This document shows positions 1 through 7,630 of a DNA stretch of 18,053 nucleotides, piece after piece; position 1 is the first letter of the stretch, and each line of letters opens with the position of its first letter. The notes beneath the pieces were generated by a model, which was not told the origin of the DNA, searched no databases, and worked only from the letters and a program-made list of their open reading frames with translations. Made by a program: the position numbers and the translations under genes. Source of the stretch: Eggerthella sp. CAG:209 (GTDB lineage Bacteria; Actinomycetota; Coriobacteriia; Coriobacteriales; Eggerthellaceae); the NCBI GenBank assembly GCA_000436075.1, contig FR884631.1, positions 39,050 to 57,102 of the forward strand, given 5' to 3'.

Positions 1-36
1 GGGCCTCTTGGCCCTCGCATGTTCTTTGGAGTGGAA

Positions 37-759
37 GTGAATAACGAACAGGACATCAATGCTTGGTTGAGTGGTGCTTCGCAAAAAGTCGTTGAAACTA
101 CTTCGCGGCTTATGGGGGCAGTGGAAGAACTTCGTAAAACGGAAACTATCTATCCTGCCCAAGATAAAATCTTGAATGCATTGGTTTTTACGGCTCCTGA
201 AGATGTACGGGTGGTTATTCTAGGGCAAGACCCCTATCATGGTCCCAACCAGGCAATGGGGCTTTCGTTTTCGGTTCCAAAAGACGAAAAACTACCGCCG
301 AGCCTGCGTAACATCTATAAGGAAATGGTTTCTGATCTTGGGTGTTCCATGCCCGAAAGCGGGGATTTGACTTCTTGGGCTGGGCAAGGTGTTCTTCTGT
401 TGAACACGACGCTTACCGTACGTGAGCATGCTGCAAATTCGCATGCAAAACTGGGGTGGCAGGTGCTAACAAATCATGTAATTGAGCGGTGCTTTATGTT
501 GCCGCAACCTATTGTGTTTTTGGCATGGGGCAGACATGCGGTAGCGCTTGTTGAAAATGCGCGCACGAAGGCCGCCGGCCATGAATCTGCTGCCTTGGAT
601 AACAAATATATCCTTCGGTCGACCCATCCTTCGCCTCTTTCTGCAAATAAACAGGCCGGTGAACTGCGCGCATTCATGGGGTCGCGGCCCTTTTCCAACG
701 CGAATACTCTCCTTGCGCGTTATGGCGAGAATCCGATTATGTGGCAAAGTGTTTGCTGA
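37..759 (+). CDS. ung: Uracil-DNA glycosylase, family 1
   Basis: The enzyme removes uracil from DNA and so starts base excision repair in the cytoplasm. Seen from a GTG start at 37 (240 aa): the water-activating loop GQDPYHG at about residues 63-69 (catalytic Asp in QDP), the uracil-specificity segment LLLNTTLTVR, the VFLAWG strand, and the DNA-intercalation loop HPSPLSA near residue 197. These are the family 1 signatures in the right order and spacing, and the length is normal. The GTG at 37 is chosen because GGAG lies five bases before it and it places GQDPYHG at the usual distance from the N terminus. An in-frame ATG at 19 would add six residues but has no ribosome site. The stop overlaps the next start (TGATG), so translation of the two genes is probably coupled. 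Identity is very secure. Confidence 0.96.
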   Translation: MNNEQDINAWLSGASQKVVETTSRLMGAVEELRKTETIYPAQDKILNALVFTAPEDVRVVILGQDPYHGPNQAMGLSFSVPKDEKLPPSLRNIYKEMVSDLGCSMPESGDLTSWAGQGVLLLNTTLTVREHAANSHAKLGWQVLTNHVIERCFMLPQPIVFLAWGRHAVALVENARTKAAGHESAALDNKYILRSTHPSPLSANKQAGELRAFMGSRPFSNANTLLARYGENPIMWQSVC

Positions 760-2069
760 TGGGAAGTATTGCAAAGCCCTTTAACCGCGTCTTCTTTTTG
801 CTGTGTGTTCTTATAACCGGCTCGTTAGCTGGCGCCTTTGTTTGGTTGTTCTTTTTCCTCATGGATGAGGGCATTTCCTTTTTGTGGCAGACACTGCCTG
901 GTTGGATAGGATCCGTCACTGCAGAACCGCTTCCTGTTCTGTCCCAAGGTCCATTTGGATTCGTGCCCTTCCCCTTGATTGTCTGTGTGCTAGGCGGGTT
1001 GGTAATCGGGCTGTACGCCAAACATACAGGAGTTGAGCCTGAAGATCTCAATAGCGTAATGGCAAAGGTAAAGCAAGATGGTCGCTACGATTACAGCCAT
1101 ATCGGCAAGCTCTCATTAGCTGCTCTGCTGCCGTTGCTGTTTGGGGGAAGTATAGGGCCCGAAGCTGGCTTTACGGGAGTCATCGCAGGGCTTTGCACTT
1201 GGGTGGGAGACAGGATGCGTAAGTTCGGCGCTGACTTCAGGGCTCTTACCGTTGCCGGCACCCAGGCGGCGCTTGCTGCGTTGTTTACTGCACCGCTTTA
1301 TGGTTTTGTGGCTCCGCTTTCCGGGACGGCTGATGGTGCACGCGGAGAAGAGGACATCGCTCTTCCAAAAGCCCAGAAGGCCGTCGTGTATCTGTGCGCT
1401 ATTGCGGGAGCTTTGAGTGCATTTTTGATTTTGGGCCAGCTGTTCGGTGAAAACTCTGGTTTACTGAGATTCGATGCGGTAGAAGTTGGCTCGTACGAAC
1501 TGATGCTGTTGTTGCCGTTGGCTTTGGCGGGTATGGTCTGCGGTTGGGTATTTCATGCCGCTAATAAGGGCACTATGTGCCTTTCGCATGCAATGGGGAA
1601 TCGTCCTGTGGCGAAAGCGGTGCTTGCTGGTGTGATTTTGGCTATATGCGGTATGGCATTGCCGTACACCATGTTTGCCGGTGAATCGCAGGCGCATCGC
1701 TTGATGGAGGGGTATTCGGCTCTTCCTGCAGCTGTCCTTATAACTACTGGTTTTGTGAAATGCGCTCTTACGCCAACGTGCTTGAATCTGGGTTGGCGAG
1801 GCGGCCATTTTTTTCCTGTGATCTTCTCTGGCGTTAGCTTAGGCTATGGTTTCGCCTTGCTTACGGGGGCAGCTCCTGCGTTTTGTGTGGCTGCTTGCAC
1901 ATCAGCGTTGATGGGAGCGGTAATGCGTCAGCCTATCATGGCAGCGCTGCTGCTGATGCTGTGTTTCCCCTTGAAAGGCGTTGTTGTGATGCTTGTGGCG
2001 GCGGTGATTGGGGCGGCTATTCCGCTCCCTAGAGTGTTTCGCCCGAACACACAGACGGATAGGACGTAG
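759..2069 (+). CDS. ClC-family anion channel or transporter, divergent gating motif
   Basis: A polytopic membrane protein of 436 aa with about ten hydrophobic segments, expected to move chloride or fluoride across the cytoplasmic membrane. Seen: GGSIGPEAG at residues 129-137, matching the ClC GxEGP selectivity region, and GWRGGHFFP at 345-353, matching the second conserved loop (GxFxP). In classical ClC exchangers the residue before GP is the gating glutamate; here it is isoleucine and the nearest glutamate follows the proline. This variant occurs in a divergent bacterial ClC branch. Whether this member is a channel or an exchanger cannot be told from sequence. The ATG at 759 is chosen because it overlaps the ung stop; a GTG at 741 would add six residues. 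It probably shares the ung transcript, an unusual pairing with no obvious functional link. Family is secure, substrate unknown. Confidence 0.88.
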   Translation: MGSIAKPFNRVFFLLCVLITGSLAGAFVWLFFFLMDEGISFLWQTLPGWIGSVTAEPLPVLSQGPFGFVPFPLIVCVLGGLVIGLYAKHTGVEPEDLNSVMAKVKQDGRYDYSHIGKLSLAALLPLLFGGSIGPEAGFTGVIAGLCTWVGDRMRKFGADFRALTVAGTQAALAALFTAPLYGFVAPLSGTADGARGEEDIALPKAQKAVVYLCAIAGALSAFLILGQLFGENSGLLRFDAVEVGSYELMLLLPLALAGMVCGWVFHAANKGTMCLSHAMGNRPVAKAVLAGVILAICGMALPYTMFAGESQAHRLMEGYSALPAAVLITTGFVKCALTPTCLNLGWRGGHFFPVIFSGVSLGYGFALLTGAAPAFCVAACTSALMGAVMRQPIMAALLLMLCFPLKGVVVMLVAAVIGAAIPLPRVFRPNTQTDRT

Positions 2070-2148
2070 CGCGATGCCCCCTTCGGGTTTCTGTCAAAAT
2101 TGCCACCCATGGTACTTCCTTGTGTGGGCAAATCAAAATATGCATGAT

Positions 2149-2162
2149 TGACGCTTGCGTCA
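2149..2162. repeat. Palindrome between convergent ClC and SulP genes
   Basis: TGACGC-TT-GCGTCA is a perfect 6-bp inverted repeat in the 245-bp gap (2070-2314) between the stop of the ClC gene and the stop of the SulP gene. No clean T tract follows on either strand, so it is at best a weak terminator. I see no tRNA, other RNA or convincing gene in the gap. A minus-strand reading frame runs through it, but it lacks a ribosome site and recognisable content. Confidence 0.4.
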
Positions 2163-2314
2163 CTGAAGCAATCTGCTGCTTAGCGGTGCTCATGGTCCCG
2201 TAAAACGATACGCCCCCCGATTTCGTTCCAAGCGCTTTCCGTTTCTCGGTGTTCAGAAAACAGGAGTGCTTGTAGAGGAAATTGGGGGCGTTATTGTTGG
2301 TAGTTGTGATGTTT

Positions 2315-3997
2315 CTAGGCAGAGAGCTTGCACTCTTCTTGTTCGATGAGTTCGCGTGCGTGTTCGATGGCGTCATCGATGTTGACGCGGAAGTGCTCTT
2401 CGCCTACCAGGTCAACAAAGCCAGCGCGACGCATGGTCTTCATGGGCTGTTCGTTCGCGTGGCTGAAGATCAGTTTTACGCCATTTTCGGTGCAGTAGTC
2501 GTAGAGGTTTTCAAGGGCATTCATTCCGGATGCGTCAAGTGATGGAACGCCGCGCATGCGGATGATCAGGTACTTGGTGAACGACTTTACCGAAATATCG
2601 GTAATGCGGTCGGTCATGCCAAAGAACATGGGGCCGTTGATTTCGTACACGCGTACGCTCTTGGGCAATTCACGCAGATGCGTAACCTCGGAATTGGCAT
2701 CGCAATAGTACTTCCAGCCCTTAACCTCGGTTTCTTCGCTGACCATCTTCATGAACAGTACGATGGTGATAACCATGCCAATGCCGATTGCGGTAACCAG
2801 GTCGAATGCGATGGTTAGGGTGAATGTGAGCAAAAGGGTTGCTACGGCACCCTTCGATGCAGTTTTGCAGAGGTGCGCGAAGTTGCGCCAGCCCGACATG
2901 TTGTAGGCAACCTGCAGCAGGATTGCTGCGATGGTGGGCATGGGGATCAATGCTGCATAGGGCATGAGGAATACCAGCATAAGCAGCAGAACAACAGCAT
3001 GAACCATGCCTGAGATGGGGGTACGCCCGCCATTGTCAACGTTGGCGGCGGTTCGCGCAATGGCTCCTGTGGCGGGTATGCCGCCAAACAGGATAGAGCC
3101 GATATTGCCCACGCCCTGCGCAACAAGTTCCATGTTGCAGCGGTGATGTGAGCTGATCATACTGTCGGCAACGACGCAGGAAAGCAGCGATTCGATGGCT
3201 GCCAGCATGGCGATGGTAAAGCCGTTGGCAAGCTCTTCGCGGAAGAGCTCGGTGCTGAGTTGGGGAATGTGCAGCTCGGGAAGGGCGCTACTGATGGTGT
3301 AGAGATCGCCAATGGTGTTTACATTCATGCCCAACAGGTTCACCATGCCGATGCCTACGAATATTGCTATGAGCGAGCTGGGGATCTTCCTGTTGAATTT
3401 AGGCCACAGGAACAGCACCACCAGGCAAGCTAGGCCTACCAGCACCGATTCAGTGTTGACGGTGGCGATGTTCTGTACAACCGCTTGAATCTTGTCGGTG
3501 GTTTCTACGGTAGGGGTGCCTGCAGGGTAGGTAAGCCCCAGCAGGTCTTTGATTTGACCAATAACGATAGTCACTGCAATGCCGGCGGTGAAGCCCGTGG
3601 TAATGGTGTAGGGGACAAAGCGGATAAGCGCTCCAAGCTTAAATACGCCCATAAGGATGAGAACGACGCCCGCAATAATGGTGGCGGCAAATAGGCCATC
3701 GAGGCCATCAGTTGCCACGATGCCGGCAACGATGGTAGCAAAGGCTGCAGTGGGACCCGAGATCTGAACGCGGCTTCCTCCCAGGAAGGCGATAAGGAAA
3801 CCCGCAACGATGGCGGTGTATAGGCCAGCTTCGGGTCCGACGCCCGAAGCGATGGCAAGTGCGATGGAAAGCGGCAGGGCTACAACGGCAACCACGATGC
3901 CCGACACGATGTCTTTAGGAAGCTGCTTCTTGAGTTCTTCTTTGCTGCTGTGTTTGATAACGCTGAATAGAATCGGTTTGATCTTATCGTGCTGCAT
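2315..3997 (-). CDS. SulP-family anion transporter with C-terminal STAS domain
   Basis: An inner-membrane carrier of 560 aa for sulfate, bicarbonate or another small anion; the substrate cannot be assigned. Seen: a short cytoplasmic N terminus, then the SulP core with PLSIALAIASGVGPEAGLY at about 41-60 and GGSRVQISGPTAAF at 73-86, about 10-12 further hydrophobic spans to residue 417, and a STAS domain at about 448-550 with the conserved LDASG (487-491), where the serine is the regulatory position of anti-sigma-antagonist folds. Length is typical and nothing is missing. Start: the only nearby AGGAG is about 15 bases before the ATG, which is unusually far, yet no closer in-frame start exists upstream. 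It is a single gene, convergent with ClC and divergent from the OFA transporter. The leader contains a terminator-like hairpin, so expression may be controlled by attenuation. Family assignment is very secure. Confidence 0.94.
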   Translation of the reverse strand: MQHDKIKPILFSVIKHSSKEELKKQLPKDIVSGIVVAVVALPLSIALAIASGVGPEAGLYTAIVAGFLIAFLGGSRVQISGPTAAFATIVAGIVATDGLDGLFAATIIAGVVLILMGVFKLGALIRFVPYTITTGFTAGIAVTIVIGQIKDLLGLTYPAGTPTVETTDKIQAVVQNIATVNTESVLVGLACLVVLFLWPKFNRKIPSSLIAIFVGIGMVNLLGMNVNTIGDLYTISSALPELHIPQLSTELFREELANGFTIAMLAAIESLLSCVVADSMISSHHRCNMELVAQGVGNIGSILFGGIPATGAIARTAANVDNGGRTPISGMVHAVVLLLMLVFLMPYAALIPMPTIAAILLQVAYNMSGWRNFAHLCKTASKGAVATLLLTFTLTIAFDLVTAIGIGMVITIVLFMKMVSEETEVKGWKYYCDANSEVTHLRELPKSVRVYEINGPMFFGMTDRITDISVKSFTKYLIIRMRGVPSLDASGMNALENLYDYCTENGVKLIFSHANEQPMKTMRRAGFVDLVGEEHFRVNIDDAIEHARELIEQEECKLSA

Positions 3998-4041
3998 GGC
4001 GGGGTTTTCGTACTCCTGACTATCGTGTTCTAACTTGCCCG

Positions 4042-4073
4042 TAAAAGAAACGTTCCACTCGAAGAGTGGAACG
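4042..4073 (-). terminator. Terminator-like hairpin in the sulP leader (possible attenuator)
   Basis: On the minus strand CGTTCCACTC-TTC-GAGTGGAACG forms a perfect 10-bp stem with a 3-nt loop and is followed at once by TTTCTTTT, the form of an intrinsic terminator. It points toward sulP and ends about 45 bases before its start codon. No minus-strand gene lies between it and the divergent OFA gene, so it has nothing to terminate except the sulP leader itself. An attenuator or a riboswitch expression platform would explain this; insulation from antisense transcripts is an alternative. Confidence 0.6.
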
Positions 4074-4076
4074 CAC

Positions 4077-4110
4077 GTGCTTTCGCGTTGCGCGATTAAT
4101 GCGAAAGCGC
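4077..4110. repeat. Second hairpin adjoining the sulP leader terminator
   Basis: GTGCTTTCGC at 4077-4086 pairs with GCGAAAGCGC at 4101-4110 (10 pairs, one G-T), with a 14-nt loop. It lies just upstream, in the sulP direction, of the 10-bp terminator-like hairpin. A minus-strand TAGAAT at 4119-4114 could be a -10 box but has no good -35 partner. On the plus strand the stem is followed by TTTATTCTAT, so it might also stop antisense transcripts. Confidence 0.45.
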
Positions 4111-4414
4111 TTTATTCTATCGCGCTCGTTTGCTTTTCTTTGATTCAGCATAGGAAAATCAAGTGAACGCGTTCGTGACCTGGTTGAACGGTTTTCCATT
4201 GTCGATTTTTATGGAACGACGAAAAGATGCAATGAAATTCTGGCCTTAATGGTGCGGCAACTTGGTTATTAATTGACGTAAGGCAACGATGGGGTTTGCT
4301 CGTTGTTTGTCGAGTGTTGGGCGGAAGGGCAAAATCCGCCGAACGCGAAAACGAGGGAAAGAACCACAAGCTCGCGCGTAGGGCACGGTGCTTGGGGGCG
4401 CAAAGGGGATTGCA
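4111..4414. other. Divergent intergenic region, sulP to OFA transporter
   Basis: This gene-free stretch must hold both divergent promoters. I see TTGATT (4140-4145) with AATCAA (4157-4162) and TTCCAT (4194-4199) with ATGGAA (4211-4216) as small inverted repeats. I also see a 6-bp hairpin GGCGGA/TCCGCC at 4320-4340 in the presumed leader of the OFA gene. A TTGACG occurs at 4273-4278 but has no good -10 at the right distance. No RNA gene is recognisable. Confidence 0.35.
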
Positions 4415-5647
4415 ATGAGGGGAATTCAACCGCAGCGCAACGTCATTTTGGCGGCAGGCACGCTTGCCGCAATGGGCACAAGCTGTATCTACATGTGGAG
4501 CATTTTCAATAAGCCGCTCATGGCCACCTATGGGTTTAGCGCCTCAGAGGTTTCTATGGCGTATTCCCTGTTTTTGCTGACTACCTGCTTTTCCAGCATG
4601 CTGGCAGGTTGGTTGCAGCAACGCATCCAGCCTCGGTATATCGTGGTGTGCTCGGGCGTTTTGTTCGGGATGGGCTGGTTTCTTTCCGGGTTTGCGAGCA
4701 ATTTGGTAATGCTCTATCTCTTCTTCGGCGGATTTGCGGGCGCGGGCAACGGCCTTCTATACAACACCATTGTTGCCGTTGTAATGAAGTGGTTCCCCGA
4801 TAAACGCGGTTTTGCCAATGGTATATGCATTGGTGCAATTGGCCTGGGGCCGGTGTTTTTTGCTCCTTTGGGCAACTTCCTTATCGAATCATTCAGCGTT
4901 CAGATGGCATTCCATATTGTGGGAGTTATCTGGTTGGTGATTTACCTTACCGTGTCATGGTTGCTGCTGGTTCCCCCAGCAGGGTGGCAGCCTAGCGTCC
5001 GCACGGAAAATAAAGAAGAGTCAACCGAGGAAAAGCCGTGCCGGGAGCTGAATCTTTCCGCAAGGCAGATGTTTCGGCAGCCGCTGTATTACGTATTGTT
5101 CCTGGTGATGATGGTTGCTTCCACTAGTGGTCTTATGATTACCGCTCACGCCTCAAATATCGGCCAGGAACTTGCTGGCCTTACGGCATCGGAGGGTGCT
5201 GTGATGGTTGCCGCCCTTGCTCTGGGCAGTTGCTTGGGTCGCTTTGGCTTCGGGGCTTTGTCTGACAGCATTGGTCGCTATAAAGCGTTGGCTCTTTCCC
5301 TTGCGGCTAACGCGGTAGTGATGTTGTTCTGTATTCACGCTGCTACCACATTCGTAACCTTCCTTGTTGCTGTTGCTGCGGTTGGCGCGTGTTTTGGCGG
5401 TACTATGAGCATCGTTCCCGCCATTGTTGGTGATGCCTTTGGATCGGTGAACTTTGGGCAGAACTATTCATTTGTATACCCTGGGTACACGGTGGCTTCG
5501 TTTATTGGGCCTATGGCAGCGGCATCGGCCTTCGAGGCGCTGGGTAGCTATGCTCCAGCCTTCACTATTGCCGGTGTGCTGGCATTGGTGGGCGTTGCGC
5601 TGGTGGTTGTTTGCTCTAGGCTGCAGAAACGTTTGATTGAGCGCTAA
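4415..5647 (+). CDS. OFA-type major facilitator (oxalate/formate antiporter family)
   Basis: A 410-aa inner-membrane secondary transporter with about 12 membrane spans, probably exchanging or symporting a small carboxylate. OFA members are known for oxalate:formate antiport and related monocarboxylates, but the substrate here is not fixed by sequence. Seen: the N-terminal half has the OFA signature GAGNGLLYNTIVAVVMKWFP (110-127) followed by DKRG and GICIGAIGLGP; a charged cytoplasmic loop (about 195-212) separates the halves; the second half has the facilitator motif GALSDSIGRYKAL (280-292). The start is ATG 4415 because AAAGGGG lies six bases before it; an in-frame GTG at 4388 has no such site. 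Convergent with prfC, with a hairpin terminator between, and it stands alone as a transcription unit. Family is secure. Confidence 0.9.
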   Translation: MRGIQPQRNVILAAGTLAAMGTSCIYMWSIFNKPLMATYGFSASEVSMAYSLFLLTTCFSSMLAGWLQQRIQPRYIVVCSGVLFGMGWFLSGFASNLVMLYLFFGGFAGAGNGLLYNTIVAVVMKWFPDKRGFANGICIGAIGLGPVFFAPLGNFLIESFSVQMAFHIVGVIWLVIYLTVSWLLLVPPAGWQPSVRTENKEESTEEKPCRELNLSARQMFRQPLYYVLFLVMMVASTSGLMITAHASNIGQELAGLTASEGAVMVAALALGSCLGRFGFGALSDSIGRYKALALSLAANAVVMLFCIHAATTFVTFLVAVAAVGACFGGTMSIVPAIVGDAFGSVNFGQNYSFVYPGYTVASFIGPMAAASAFEALGSYAPAFTIAGVLALVGVALVVVCSRLQKRLIER

Positions 5648-5666
5648 GTTGTATTCTTTGCATTTA

Positions 5667-5694
5667 CATAAGAAAGGCGGCCCGAAGGCCGCCT
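5667..5694 (-). terminator. prfC terminator with UUCG loop, probably bidirectional
   Basis: On the minus strand AGGCGGCC-TTCG-GGCCGCCT is a perfect 8-bp GC-rich stem closed by a stable UUCG loop and followed by TTCTTA, nine bases beyond the prfC stop. On the plus strand the same stem (loop CGAA) lies 27 bases after the OFA gene stop but is followed by GCAAAT rather than a T tract, so it serves that gene less well. Confidence 0.8.
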
Positions 5695-5703
5695 GCAAAT
5701 ACG

Positions 5704-7317
5704 CTATTTGAAGGAAACGTTGCCAAACTCAGATAGCTTCAAGTTCGGGTTATGTTCGATGCCGTAATGTAAGTTCCATTCGCTGGTAAACAGCAACAAC
5801 TTTTCGCCGCGCATGTTTTCTACGCGATAGGTGTCATGGGTAAGGTTTAGCTTGGGAACATCAACTTCTTCGGGATTTGCTACCCAACGGATAATTGAGT
5901 AGGGCAGTCCTTGCCTTCGTACCTCGACGTTGTATTCGTTTTTCAAGCGCTGTTCCAATACTTCGAACTGAAGAACGCCTACAGCGCCTACGATAACGCT
6001 CTCCATGCCAGCGCCAAGCTCGCGGAAAATTTGGATGGCGCCTTCTTGAGCAAGCTGTTCCATGCCCTTTACGAATTGCTTGCGCTTGAGGGTGTTTACC
6101 TGTGAAACCTTAGCGAAGATTTCAGGTGCGAACATAGGAATGGCGGGGAACTGCACCTTGTTCTTTGCAGCGCATACCGTGTCGCCGATAGTGAAGATGC
6201 CCGGATCGAACAAGCCAACGATATCGCCTGCGTAAGCTTCATCGACAATGGCGCGGTCATCAGCCATGAGCGAAGTGCCGGTAGCGAGCTTCAGCTTTTT
6301 CTTCCCCTGCATATGGTAAGCTTCCATGCCTCGCTCGAACTTGCCCGAGCAGATGCGCACGAAAGCAATGCGGTCACGATGGTTCTTGTCCATGTTCGCT
6401 TGGATTTTGAACACGAAGCCCGAGAAGGATTCCGACATAGGATCTACCAGCGTATCGGTAAGGCAGTCGTTGTAGGCGCGCGGTGTGGGTGCCAGTTCCA
6501 GGAATCCTTTCAGGAAGGGCTCCACACCGAAGTTGGTAAGGGCCGAACCGAAGAATACCGGCGAAAGCTTGCCGTTGCGTACGGCTTCCAGGTCGAGTTC
6601 ATCGCCTGCGCCGTCGAGAAGCTCGATATCGTCCATCAGGTTGTTGTGGTTGTCTTCGCCGATAAGGTTGTCAAGCGCCGAATCGCCCAGTTCGGCTTCA
6701 ATTTCCTGAACCTTCTTCGAAGAATTGCCGCGCCCTTCTCCATCGAAGGCGATGACGTGGCGTGTGCGACGGTCGAACACGCCACGGAAGTTGCGACCGC
6801 AGCCGATGGGCCAGTTCATGGGGTACGTGCCGATTCCCAGCACCGTTTCGATTTCTTCCATAAGCTCAAATGGATCGCGGGCTTCGCGGTCAAGCTTGTT
6901 CACGAAAGTGAAGATGGGAATATGGCGCAAGGTACAAACTTTGAAGAGCTTTTTGGTCTGGGCTTCTACGCCCTTTGCAGCGTCGATTACCATAACGGCG
7001 GCATCTGCGGCCATAAGAGTGCGATAGGTATCTTCGGAAAAGTCTTGGTGTCCGGGGGTGTCCAAGATGTTTACGCAGCAGCCGTTGTAGTTAAACTGCA
7101 GAACCGAAGAGGTTACGGAAATACCGCGTTCCTTTTCGATATCCATCCAGTCGGAAACGGCGTGCTTGGAGCTGCTTTTCCCCTTAACTGAACCAGCGGT
7201 TTGGATGCTGCCGGTGTATAAGAGCAGCTTTTCCGTGAGGGTTGTTTTGCCAGCGTCAGGATGGGAGATGATGGCAAAAGTGCGCCTTGAGGCGATTTCT
7301 TCTTGCATGCTTGACAT
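5704..7317 (-). CDS. prfC: Peptide chain release factor 3 (GTPase)
   Basis: RF3 is a translational GTPase that removes RF1/RF2 from the ribosome after peptide release. Seen in 537 aa: G1 HPDAGKT (19-25), G2 around GISVTSS (65-71), G3 DTPGH (86-90) and G4 NKLD (140-143), followed by the RF3-type segments GCGRNFRGVFDRRTR and FFGSALTNFGVEPFL. These separate it from EF-G and tetracycline-protection proteins, and the length fits RF3. The ATG at 7317 is chosen because AAGGA stands five bases upstream; an ATG three codons later is less well placed. It is a single gene, convergent with the OFA transporter and divergent from the McrB-like gene, and has its own terminator. Not every actinobacterium carries prfC. 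Identity is very secure. Confidence 0.96.
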   Translation of the reverse strand: MSSMQEEIASRRTFAIISHPDAGKTTLTEKLLLYTGSIQTAGSVKGKSSSKHAVSDWMDIEKERGISVTSSVLQFNYNGCCVNILDTPGHQDFSEDTYRTLMAADAAVMVIDAAKGVEAQTKKLFKVCTLRHIPIFTFVNKLDREARDPFELMEEIETVLGIGTYPMNWPIGCGRNFRGVFDRRTRHVIAFDGEGRGNSSKKVQEIEAELGDSALDNLIGEDNHNNLMDDIELLDGAGDELDLEAVRNGKLSPVFFGSALTNFGVEPFLKGFLELAPTPRAYNDCLTDTLVDPMSESFSGFVFKIQANMDKNHRDRIAFVRICSGKFERGMEAYHMQGKKKLKLATGTSLMADDRAIVDEAYAGDIVGLFDPGIFTIGDTVCAAKNKVQFPAIPMFAPEIFAKVSQVNTLKRKQFVKGMEQLAQEGAIQIFRELGAGMESVIVGAVGVLQFEVLEQRLKNEYNVEVRRQGLPYSIIRWVANPEEVDVPKLNLTHDTYRVENMRGEKLLLFTSEWNLHYGIEHNPNLKLSEFGNVSFK

Positions 7318-7419
7318 GTGGTTCCTTCTGTTTGGTATGGAAAACCCTTTTAGTAGGGATATGGTTGCGATCTTTTAGATTAATGCAAGATGCCGTCTGC
7401 TCGCACGAAGAACTGTTGT

Positions 7420-7448
7420 TTTATATAGCCTTTACGGATTCTTGTCGC
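7420..7448 (-). promoter_or_regulatory. Candidate prfC promoter
   Basis: On the minus strand GCGACA (7448-7443) and TATAAA (7425-7420) are 17 bp apart, a plausible sigma-70 pair placing a start near 7413 and leaving a leader of about 95 nt before prfC. The -35 box matches at only four positions, so this is tentative. Confidence 0.35.
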
Positions 7449-7464
7449 TGCTGTTTTCCAGAAG

Positions 7465-7506
7465 GCTTCGTTTGTCGTCGCCGAAGCTCCCTGCTTCGTT
7501 TTTTTT
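7465..7506 (+). terminator. Intrinsic terminator with competing upstream arm, before the McrB-like gene
   Basis: CGAAGC (7482-7487), loop TCCCT, GCTTCG (7493-7498) and then eight T's (7499-7506) form a textbook intrinsic terminator on the plus strand. A further GCTTCG at 7465-7470 can pair with the same CGAAGC arm through an 11-nt loop, which would break the terminator. This 1:2 versus 2:3 arrangement is that of a transcription attenuator. No plus-strand gene precedes it, because prfC is divergent. It could therefore control read-through into the McrB-like operon, end a short RNA starting within 7318-7464, or merely insulate the operon. Confidence 0.65.
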
Positions 7507-7559
7507 GAACGGGAAACCCATTGAACATCTAGAAATCATTCCGCGATCTAGGGGTTCAA
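7505..7559. promoter_or_regulatory. TTGAAC boxes: candidate operator or promoter of the McrB-like operon
   Basis: TTGAAC occurs at 7505-7510 and 7521-7526 and inverted as GTTCAA at 7554-7559. The last two are the ends of an imperfect 12-bp inverted repeat (TTGAACATCTAG / CTAGGGGTTCAA, 10 of 12 paired, 15-bp spacer). The first box could be a -35 element with TAGAAA at 7530-7535 as a weak -10 (spacing 19). A dimeric regulator binding the inverted repeat would then cover the start site. The repeat is seen directly; the function is inference. Confidence 0.4.
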
Positions 7560-7630
7560 GGCGGATATTTTGCGGTACCTTTTAGAGGGTTTACAACCTC
7601 ATCGATTGTTGACGGGAAGAAAGCGTAACT

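Noticed and set aside
1..14. Inverted repeat GGGCC-TCTT-GGCCC at the left edge
   Set aside because: Only a 5-bp stem, no T tract, and the upstream context is missing; could end a gene outside the window but cannot be supported.
2029..2376. A 115-codon minus-strand frame covering the ClC-SulP gap
   Set aside because: It overlaps the ends of both confident genes, lacks a ribosome site and shows no family features.
6313..7191. A 292-codon open frame on the plus strand opposite prfC
   Set aside because: It lies wholly within the well-supported prfC gene in antisense, has no ribosome site and encodes nothing recognisable; codon bias of prfC explains the openness.
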